From contig NZ_FNRX01000002.1 in assembly GCF_900105195.1 (NCBI RefSeq), positions 3,596,001 to 3,660,000 on the forward strand: 64,000 bases of DNA. The letters run 5' to 3'. The notes beneath the pieces are model-generated. The model was not told the DNA's origin. It searched no databases and saw only the letters and a list, made by a program, of their open reading frames with translations. Shown piece after piece: positions 48,748 to 56,088 of this stretch. Made by a program: the position numbers and the translations under genes. The number at the start of each line of letters is the position of its first letter. Within the stretch, counting starts at the first letter, position 1. Source of the DNA: Rhodococcus pyridinivorans. Its GTDB lineage: Bacteria > Actinomycetota > Actinomycetes > Mycobacteriales > Mycobacteriaceae.

Positions 48748-50484
48748 TCAGGAGGCGGGACGGCGACGCAGCAGTGCTTCGAGTTCGTCGCGGTCCCTGC
48801 CGAGTTGCGCGGCATCGGCCCGGGTCGGCCAGGCGCGCAGATCGGTGACGATGGGCGGCGCGGAGCGCAGCATCGTGATACCGGTGCCGAATGGCAGGGT
48901 GCGGATGCGGTCTGGAGGCAGGATCGGGACGCGGCGGATCGAGCGTTGGTTCGAGCGGGTGCCGTGGTCGCCGAGGGTCACGCTGTCGGTGTACTCGTCT
49001 CGCTCGCCGATGAGGGTGGAGAGGTCTTGGAGGTCGCGGCTGTTCGATGCGCCGCCAAGGATGATCTTAACAATGCTGGCGTCCCAGATCGCGCCGGCCT
49101 GATGCTCACTCCACCGGTCACGAGCCTGTGCGAGGGACTGCAAGACCGGCATCGTCGTGATCCCAGTGCCGCCACCTTCGGCCATGAGTGTCGGCAGGGA
49201 CGGTAGCGGTGCGAGGTTACCGATCTCGTCGAGCGCGAGAAGCAGCGGCGGGTCGAGCCGGGCTCCGGGTGAGCGTGCGGCGAGTCGGCGGGCGGTTTCG
49301 ATGAGGTCTTCGACGAACGCCACGACCAGAGATGCGGAGGCTCCTGTTCCGGCTCCGGTGGCGAGCAGGTAGAGGGTGCCTTGTTCGGTGAGGAAGGTCT
49401 CGGGGTCGAAGTGCTCGTGCGGGCCTGGTGTGACGGCATCGAGCACGCAGGGGTCGGCGAGTGCGGCGAGTGCGAGGGAGACGCCTTGCCAGATGCTGTC
49501 GCGGGTCTTGGGGGTCGGCGTCGATCATCGCGCCAAGGGAGTCGGCCCAGCCCATTGCGGCGTCCGGGTGGGAGTTGAGGATGGCGACGGCCTCGGACGC
49601 GGCGCTGGGGTCGAGTGTCCATCTGAACAGCTCTGCCGGCGGGCGGGCGTCGAGCGCGGCAGCGTGCAGCAGACTCTGGAGTGCAGTGCGGGTCTTGCCC
49701 TCCCAGAACCCGCCGGATTCAACGCCTCCGGCGGACAGTCCGGTGGCGGCGGCGAGGCCGTTGGCGCGGATCATCGCGGTCAGCGGATCGTCGCAGCCGC
49801 GAATGGGTGACCAGCGCAGCCCTGCGGGGATGCCCTCGGCGAGGTGCTGCGGGTCGAATACCGCGACCGGTCCGCCCTTGCGGCGTCGGGCGCGAAGGGT
49901 CGCGGTGAGGTTGTCGGGCCTCGTGCTGGTCGTGACGACCGCGCCGGGTGCGTCGAGGATCGCGTTGATGACGACGTGCAGGCCCTTGCCTGAGCGGGGT
50001 GGGCCGATCAGCAGGATCGAGTCTTCGACCGATGCCCAGACCTTCGTGCTACGGCTGGCACCCAGGAGGTACCCGACATCCTGCGGGGCTGGTGACTCCA
50101 CGGAGGGTCGCAGGGTGGCCGCGCGGTTAAGCAGTGCCTTCGCGGATGCTGCGGCCTTTGGCCTCGTGGCTGGTCGCGATCCCCGCGAGTCGGCGCGGGT
50201 CGGTCTCTGTCTTCCGCGTGTACCGACGCAGAACGATCCACACCCAGACGATCCCTGCGGCGAGCCCACCCAGAAGCGCCGCGCTGACAAGCCAGTAAAC
50301 GACCGGGTTGAGCCCGTCGGCACCGAGCGCGGTCGCCGGCTTCGGGCTGCGGTGTGCCGGTGAGGAACGCGGCGACGCTACCGGCGGCGCGGAGAACAAG
50401 AGCGATCCCGAACATGCCGATCAAGCCAATGAGGGCGGCGTTGGTGAGTTCGTCGCCCATGCCACTGGCTTGCCGCTGGTTCAT
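48748..50484 (-). pseudogene. TraG/VirD4-type coupling protein, three frameshifts
   Basis: Reading three frames in succession gives a complete coupling protein of about 577 residues: N-terminal membrane helices (NAALIGLIGMFGIALVLRAAG, then VVYWLVSAALLGGLAAGIVW), Walker A LIGPPRSGKG and Walker B LLALDEIGNL. The frame breaks at short homopolymers: GGG at 50344-50346, TTT at 50157-50159 and GGGGG at 49510-49514 (plus strand). At each, removal of one base restores the family sequence. It is either a decaying gene or carries sequencing errors. It starts four bases inside the preceding gene. Confidence 0.8.
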
Positions 50485-51032
50485 GGCAGCCGCCGCACCG
50501 CGCGCGTGCCCGAGATACGCCCCAGCAGGATCACCTCGTGTGTGCTTGCGTCGGACAGGACGTCGAGGTCGATGATTGCGCGGGCTTCGCCGGTTCCGGT
50601 GGCGTCGGTGTGGGAGACGATCGCCGCGACGGCGACATCCTCTCCGGGCACGAACCCATCGGCGGTGACCTCAGCCAAGCGCGGCACCCGTCGAGCGTGG
50701 CGACTCCGACGAGTCTCCGGCACAGGGGTCTCGGACGAGGCCACTGCCCGTCGTGGCTTCCGGGTGCGGAGGATGTCGGTGAAGACGCTGCCGTCGCTCT
50801 CGCGCACCTCGACCCGAGCCGCGATCGTGCGGTCCTGGGTGATGGCATCCATGAGCGACCCGAACGTCGCCCGCGTCCACGCGCTCACGTCCGGTGACGG
50901 GAACGGTGTTCCATCGACCGTCGCGGTGAGCGTGCCGTCTTCGGCGACGGTGACGAGGACGTGCGGCAGCTCGACGGGAGCCGTGGCATCTTCGTCGGTT
51001 GGGGTGGATCGGCGTGGGCTGGTGAGGTTCAT
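50481..51032 (-). CDS. Conjugative-element hypothetical protein
   Basis: A 183-residue soluble protein, rich in beta-strand-like segments (VLVTVAEDGTLTATVDG, then ARAIIDLDVLS). It has no motif that I recognise. It overlaps the TraG start (ATGA) at its 3' end, and the tail of the VirB4-type gene overlaps its own start in the same way. These couplings place it in the transfer operon. ATG 51032 is preferred over longer in-frame starts. Confidence 0.6.
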   Translation of the reverse strand: MNLTSPRRSTPTDEDATAPVELPHVLVTVAEDGTLTATVDGTPFPSPDVSAWTRATFGSLMDAITQDRTIAARVEVRESDGSVFTDILRTRKPRRAVASSETPVPETRRSRHARRVPRLAEVTADGFVPGEDVAVAAIVSHTDATGTGEARAIIDLDVLSDASTHEVILLGRISGTRAVRRLP

Positions 51033-51262
51033 CGGTGGCCTCCTGCTGCGCGGCTGCTGGTGTCGAACAGGGCGAGCTCCGCCGGGTGGAGTTGGTGCTG
51101 GCAGACGAAGCTCCTGGCCTTGATCCGCCACAGGCCTTGGCCGACGCCGAGGTTCGGCAAGAGTTGCTGCTCAGTACCGGTTAGGCCGAGCGCGGTCGCG
51201 GTCGGCCCGAGCTGGTCGGACTCCTGCCGGTACACGATCCGGGTCTCGGCATTCGCAAGCAG
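51029..51262 (-). pseudogene. C-terminal tail of a VirB4/TraC-type conjugation ATPase
   Basis: Only the last ~77 residues remain (LANSLLANAETRIVYRQESD ... LTGTEQQLLPNLGVGQGLWR). They match the end of the VirB4-like ATPases that precede TraG in actinobacterial elements. The frame stops abruptly at about 51262 against a transposase fragment on the opposite strand. The ATPase core with its Walker motifs is gone, so the element cannot assemble a transfer channel from this copy. Confidence 0.75.
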
Positions 51263-51269
51263 CGAGTTG

Positions 51270-51504
51270 GCTAGCGCTCAAGGAGATCGACAAACTCGGG
51301 CGGACACTGAAACGACGAGCCACCGACGTGCTCGCCTACTTCGACCGGCCCGGCACTTCGAACAGCCCGACCGAGGCGATCAACGGCCGCCTCGAGCACC
51401 TCCGCGGCTCCGCCCTCGGCTTCCGCAACCTCACCAACTACATCGCCCGATCGCTCCTCGAAACCGGAGGATTCAGACCACTGCTACACCCTCAAATGCG
51501 ATGA
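51270..51504 (+). pseudogene. ISL3-family transposase, C-terminal fragment
   Basis: About 77 residues from LALKEIDKLGRTLKRR through RPGTSNSPTEAINGRLEHLR to a stop at 51502. This is the C-terminal part of an ISL3-type DDE transposase, including the terminal E-bearing helix (TEAINGRLEHLR). The catalytic aspartates are missing. The deletion that removed the front of this gene also removed the front of the VirB4 gene, since both are cut at the same point. Confidence 0.82.
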
Positions 51505-51602
51505 GCCCCATAACCCGCTTCGTCTCCATTCCGCCTTGCGCGCTGCACGGTCGACAAGTCTCGCCGCCGGGCGCTGCCCTTGGGTCCCGATATACTTCCC
51601 GC

Positions 51603-53447
51603 ATGACGAGTGGGCAGATGGAACGGCACACTAGTTGGCGAACGATTCGCACGGAGTCGGGTTCGGCTGTGCTCTTGGTCGTCGTCGCAGCGGTCGCCTT
51701 GCTCTGGGCGAACTCGCCACTCTCCGAGGCCTATTTCGGGCTGTGGGATGTCGAGATCGGGTTCGATGTCGGCGGGTTCGGACTGCACATGAACCTGCAC
51801 CACTGGATCAACGACGGCCTCATGGTGGTCTTCTTCTTCGTCGTTGGCCTCGAGGTGCGACAGGAATTCGCGCATGGGTCGCTCCGAGACGCCAGCCGCG
51901 CGCGTCTCGCGTTGATCGCTGGCGTCGCTGGCGTTGCACTGCCCGCAGTTTTCTACATCCTGATCGTGGCCGCCGCGGGCGGCGACGGGCTCGGTGGATG
52001 GGGCGCGGTGGTCGGTACCGACACCGCGTTCCTGTTGGGTGCCCTCGCGCTCGTCGGCCCGAAACTCTCCGGCCAGTTGCGGGTGTTCCTACTCACCCTC
52101 ACCGTCGTCGATGACTTCCTCGCCGTCTCCATCATCGGCATTTTCTACAGCGACGAGATCCGGCTCGTTCCGCTGCTGATCGCAGTTGCCTGCCTCGCCG
52201 GGTTGTGGCTTCTGGGTCGTTCGCGGCAATGGAGCGCCACACCGTACGTGCTGATTGTCATTGTGCTCTGGTTCGCGACCGTTGATTCCGGAGTCCACGC
52301 CTCCCTCGCGGGCATGGTCGCAGGACTCCTTATCCCCGCCTACCCGACGCGTCGGCACAAGGTGGTCGCGGCTCGTCAGCTGTTCCGCGACTTCTGGCAG
52401 TCGCCGAGCGCGGCATCGGCCCGCGCAGTCGATCGAGGCTTGGCGCGAGGTATCTCGGTAAATGAACGCATGCACGAGGTCTTGCGCATGCCGACCGCGC
52501 TCGTCATCGTCCCGATCTTCGCGCTCGCGAACGCTGGCGTCGACCTGCGCGGCGGCGTGCTCGTCGATTCCTTCCAGTCCTCCGTGACGTGGGGAGTCAT
52601 CGTGGGTCTCGTGCTCGGCAAACTTCTCGGCATCGGTCTCGCCACCTTCGTCGCTGTGAAGCTTGGAGCCGGTCGGCTACCCGAGGGTGTCGGGATGGGC
52701 AGCGTGTTTGGCGGCGCGGCGCTTTCGGGGATCGGGTTCACCGTGTCGCTCCTGGTGATCGGCCTCGCGTTCGGCTCGACGCCCGACCTGGGTCGGCAAG
52801 CGACCGTCGGCGTGTTGGTCGCGATGATGCTCGCTACCGCGCTTGGTTGGCTGATTTTCCGGATTGCTGCGAAACGCTGGGGAGAGGAGACGGCAGATCT
52901 GCCGATGGTGCTCACACCACCCGTTGATCCTGAAGTCGACCACATCCGCGGACCAGAGGACGCCCAGCTCACGCTCGTCGAGTACATCGACTTCGAATGC
53001 CCCTATTGCGCGCACGCAACGGGTTCCTGGGAGGACCTTCGCAGCCGGTTCGGGGACGATCTCCGGTATGTCGTTCGCCATCTGCCACATCACCCTCACG
53101 GCCCCATAGCCGCACGAGCGTCGGAGGCGGCATCGAATCAGGGGATGTTCTGGCCGTGGCTGGACTTCGTCTTCACGCGGCAAGATGCGCTCGAGCGCGA
53201 AGATCTGATCCGCTACGCCGAAGAGCTGGGCCTGGATGTCGCCCAGTTCACGGCTGACCTCGATAGTGCCGCCGTACGTGCCCGTGTGGAGCGGGATCTC
53301 GAAAGCGCCGATGCAAGCGGGGCGCACGCCACCCCGACGTTCTTCGTAGACGGCCGACGGTTGCTGGGTAGCTACGACGCTCGAACGCTCACCTCAGCCC
53401 TCGAAGCCAGCCGCCGAGGCACACGAACCCAGGAAGTGCGCTCCTGA
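51603..53447 (+). CDS. nhaA: NhaA-type Na+/H+ antiporter fused to a DsbA-like thioredoxin domain
   Basis: A 614-residue fusion. Residues 1 to about 430 are NhaA, with the paired aspartates Asp170-Asp171 in TVVDD and Asp140 in GTDTAF, and some eleven membrane helices. Residues ~445-610 form a DsbA/thioredoxin-like domain with FECPYC (Cys466, Cys469) and a cis-proline segment HATPTFFVDG. NhaA exchanges sodium for protons; the oxidoreductase domain suggests redox coupling or maturation, which is untested. It heads the cargo on the plus strand, 98 bases past the transposase fragment. The MFS remnant begins within its stop codon. Confidence 0.9.
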   Translation: MTSGQMERHTSWRTIRTESGSAVLLVVVAAVALLWANSPLSEAYFGLWDVEIGFDVGGFGLHMNLHHWINDGLMVVFFFVVGLEVRQEFAHGSLRDASRARLALIAGVAGVALPAVFYILIVAAAGGDGLGGWGAVVGTDTAFLLGALALVGPKLSGQLRVFLLTLTVVDDFLAVSIIGIFYSDEIRLVPLLIAVACLAGLWLLGRSRQWSATPYVLIVIVLWFATVDSGVHASLAGMVAGLLIPAYPTRRHKVVAARQLFRDFWQSPSAASARAVDRGLARGISVNERMHEVLRMPTALVIVPIFALANAGVDLRGGVLVDSFQSSVTWGVIVGLVLGKLLGIGLATFVAVKLGAGRLPEGVGMGSVFGGAALSGIGFTVSLLVIGLAFGSTPDLGRQATVGVLVAMMLATALGWLIFRIAAKRWGEETADLPMVLTPPVDPEVDHIRGPEDAQLTLVEYIDFECPYCAHATGSWEDLRSRFGDDLRYVVRHLPHHPHGPIAARASEAASNQGMFWPWLDFVFTRQDALEREDLIRYAEELGLDVAQFTADLDSAAVRARVERDLESADASGAHATPTFFVDGRRLLGSYDARTLTSALEASRRGTRTQEVRS

Positions 53448-54114
53448 GTCGTCAGGCGTCGCGGGGCGCGTCGGTACGCCTGCCCGAGCGAACAAGAACA
53501 CCCGATGGCAGGGCGCTCGTCGCCCTCGACAGCGCTGGCGCGGGAATGTACCTCCCCGTTGCGGCACTCTTCCTCATCCAAGTTCGCGGATTCTCGGTTG
53601 CGGACGCGGGCCTCGCATTGGGCATCGGGGCAGGCGTCGGACTGCTGTTCCCCGTGCTCGCCGGGACGCTGGTCGACCGAGTTGGCCCTCGCAGGGTGAT
53701 CGGCACCGGACAGTTGCTCCGAGCCATCGCGATGCTCGTCTACCTACTCGTACCCGGTTGGCCCGGGGCGATTGCCGGGAGCGCGATCTGCGCCGCCGGG
53801 ATGCAGCTGCACTACGGATCGCTATACGCCTTCCTGACAGCATTGCGTCCCAGCGACGGGTCTCACGATGCGCAGTTCGCTCGCGTTGAGATGGTGCGTT
53901 CGGCTGGCTAGGTGCTGGCGCGCTCCTCGGTGCCGTGCTGCTGGCCTGGGACCCCGCCATGTTGCCTTGGCTGCTGGCGGTCAAACTCGTCACGTCGACG
54001 ATGGCAGCCATACTTGTGTTCACGATGCGGATGCCGCCGCACACGCCATCTCGCTCGGTGAAGGCTACGTCCGCCGCACCAGGAGTGCTACGGAACCCCT
54101 GCGTGTCAGGGTGA
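53444..54114 (+). pseudogene. MFS transporter, N-terminal half with frameshift
   Basis: The frame encodes about five to six transporter helices (MYLPVAALFLIQV, LALGIGAGVGLLFPVLAGTLVDRVG with the MFS loop motif). It meets a TAG at 53909 and continues only in another frame (GAGALLGAVLLAWDPAML) to a stop at 54112, two bases before the IS3 inverted repeat. The C-terminal six helices are absent. It follows NhaA without a gap and was probably co-transcribed with it before it decayed. Confidence 0.78.
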
Positions 54115-54216
54115 GTTGAGTCCAGCGCTTCACAGCAACCCCGCCTGCAGGGCGAGATACGGATCAACTCCTCGATGACGATTTCCAGCCTGGCCGTGGC
54201 CGGGGACAATGCCCGC

Positions 54217-54570
54217 ATGGACTCTTCGCATCCCCGATCGGATGGCCCGCGCCGACGCCGCGCTTTTTCACCGGCGGACAAGCTCGCGTATCTGGCCGCG
54301 TACGAGCAGGCCTGCGAGCGAAGCGAGGGCGGCGCCTACTTGCGCCGGGAGGGTTTGTACTCGTCCCTGATCAGTGAGTGGCGCAAGCAACGCGACGCCG
54401 GTGTCCTCGACGACAAGCCGGCCGACGCGAAGGTCGGGAAGCTGACCGCCGAGCAGGCCGAGATCGCCCGCCTGCGGCGTGAACTCGACCGCACCAACAA
54501 GCGTCTCGCGACGACCGAGGTGGCCCTCGAGATCATGGGAAAAGCGCACGCGCTCTTGGAACAGATCTGA
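54217..54570 (+). CDS. IS3-family transposase OrfA
   Basis: A 117-residue helix-turn-helix protein. The stretch FSPADKLAYLAAYEQACERSEGGAYLRREGLYSSLISEWRKQ, here cited by its span at residues about 16-57, is the DNA-binding HTH; a leucine-rich coiled coil (EIARLRRELDRTNKRLATTE) follows, typical of OrfA. ATG 54217 is chosen over 54175 because the HTH region begins just after it. The frame is intact. Confidence 0.85.
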   Translation: MDSSHPRSDGPRRRRAFSPADKLAYLAAYEQACERSEGGAYLRREGLYSSLISEWRKQRDAGVLDDKPADAKVGKLTAEQAEIARLRRELDRTNKRLATTEVALEIMGKAHALLEQI

Positions 54571-54606
54571 AGAGAGCGCGGACACCGACGAGCCGCGCAA
54601 GAAGCG

Positions 54607-55664
54607 TTGATGGCCGCCCACCACACTCTCACCGCAGCCGGTGTCAGCACCAGGGCCGCAACAACATTGACGTCGGTTGTGCGGTCGACGGCCGCCCGTG
54701 ACAAGACCCGGGCCGCGGCCCGGCGCGGGATACGGCGCCCCCGCGGCGGGTGCCGGCGAACAAGCTCACCACCGAAGAACGCGCCGCTGTGCTCAGCACG
54801 CTCGACTGCGACCGGTTCGTCGACCAGGCCCCGCTCGAGGTCTACGCGCAACTCTTCGACGAGGGCACCTACCTGTGTTCGGTGTCGACGATGTACCGGG
54901 TCCTGCGGGAGAACACGCAGGTCAGCGACCGCCGGCGGCAGGCCCGGCATCCCGCCAAGGCGTGTCCGGAGTTGGTGGCCGACGCGCCGCGGCAGGTCTA
55001 CACCTGGGACATCACCAAGTTGCCCGGCCCGACCAAGGGCGTCTACTTCGACGCCTACGCGATGGTCGACATCTACTCCCGCTACATCGTCGGAGTACAC
55101 GTCCAGACCCGCGAATCCGGTTTGCTCGCGGTGGAATTCATGACCGAAATCTTTGCCGTGCACGGTATCCCGAACGTCGTGCATGCGGACCGGGGGACGT
55201 CGATGACCAGCAAACCCGTCGCTGCCCTGCTCGCCGATCTCGAGGTGACCCGCTCACACTCGCGCCCGAAGGTCTCCAACGACAACCCGTACTCCGAATC
55301 GCTGTTCAAGACCCTCGAGTACGGGCCGGCGTTCCCGGAACGCTTCGGGTCGATCCACCACGCCCGACAGTTCATGGAAACGTTCGTCACCTGTGGGGGC
55401 ACCTCCCGCTTGCGGGGGAACAACCACGATCACCGGCACAGCGGAATCGGTCTGCACACCCCCGCAGACGTTCACTTCGGGCTCGCTGCCCAGAAGGCCG
55501 CGGAGCGCTCCATCGTCCTCGCTGAGGCTCGTCGCGCCCATCCCGAACGATTCGGAGCCACGGACCGAGGGCCGAAGATCCTGGACCTGCCCACCGAGGC
55601 GTGGATCAACCAGCCCGCCGTCATCGACGGCACCGAACCTGCGGCAGATCAGGCGGCCGCGTAA
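54607..55664 (+). pseudogene. IS3-family transposase OrfB, frameshifted
   Basis: The integrase-core part is clear: TWDITK (first D), VVHADRGTSM (second D), SNDNPYSESLFKTLEY (E), and a terminal HRHSGIGLHTP. The N-terminal part (AHHTLTAAGVSTRAATTL) lies in another frame; a missing C in the run at 54738-54742 separates the two. In addition a 27-base in-frame insertion at 55392-55418 interrupts the conserved segment before HRHSGIG. The transposase is therefore probably inactive. Confidence 0.78.
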
Positions 55665-56026
55665 CACCCGTTGGACTCAATCACCTTGACAAGTTCCGCG
55701 TTGAAGTCAGCAGGACTGAGCACCGCTTCGACCTGGCGACCTTCCAAGAGGCGCACGTACTCAGCGGCGTATCGCTCCCACGACACAGCCCCGTGCTGGT
55801 AGTCACGTAGCGCTTGCTCTGTCGGGGTGAGGAGCAACTCCTGCCGATAATGCATGTCGCAAATCTCACTGAGGAAGAACTCGAGGTCGTCTCGCTTCGC
55901 GAATCCTGCGAGCTGCGAACGGTTCCGGAGCCGTATGTCAACAAGAGCCGTCGCGCCGCTGTCGGAGAGCAGACCGAAGAACTCGCGCGCCTTCTTCTTC
56001 GTGAACCCGATGGTAAACAGCCGCAT
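55649..56026 (-). pseudogene. DUF488-family gene truncated by the IS3 element
   Basis: The N-terminal ~115 residues match DUF488 (MRLFTIGFTKKKAREFF, LVDIRLRNRSQLAGF, then a long middle helix region). At 55680 the frame enters the IS inverted repeat and stops after NGCYAAA. The C-terminal motif usual for the family (a Cys-Ser/C-H-R signature) is lost. The family's function is not established. It was probably paired with the divergent UvrA-like gene 62 bases away. Confidence 0.78.
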
Positions 56027-56088
56027 CGTCTTGCCTCCCACGGTCGATGAACCTGCTTACCACGAGACCCGCTTGGTACAGTTCCGAA

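Larger units (their letters stand above)
54116..55680 (+). mobile_element. IS3-family insertion sequence
   Basis: Terminal inverted repeats are TTGAGTCCAGCG at 54116-54127 and CGTTGGACTCAA at 55669-55680, matching at eleven of twelve bases. Between them are orfA and a frameshifted orfB with a DDE core. The 1,565-base size fits IS3-type elements. I could not establish a target duplication. The right end cuts a DUF488 gene and the left end follows a broken MFS gene. Confidence 0.85.

Noticed and set aside
54116..55680. Programmed frameshifting as the explanation for split OrfB
   Set aside because: The frame change lies inside the OrfB N-terminal region rather than at an orfA-orfB overlap, and OrfB also has an insertion, so decay is more likely.
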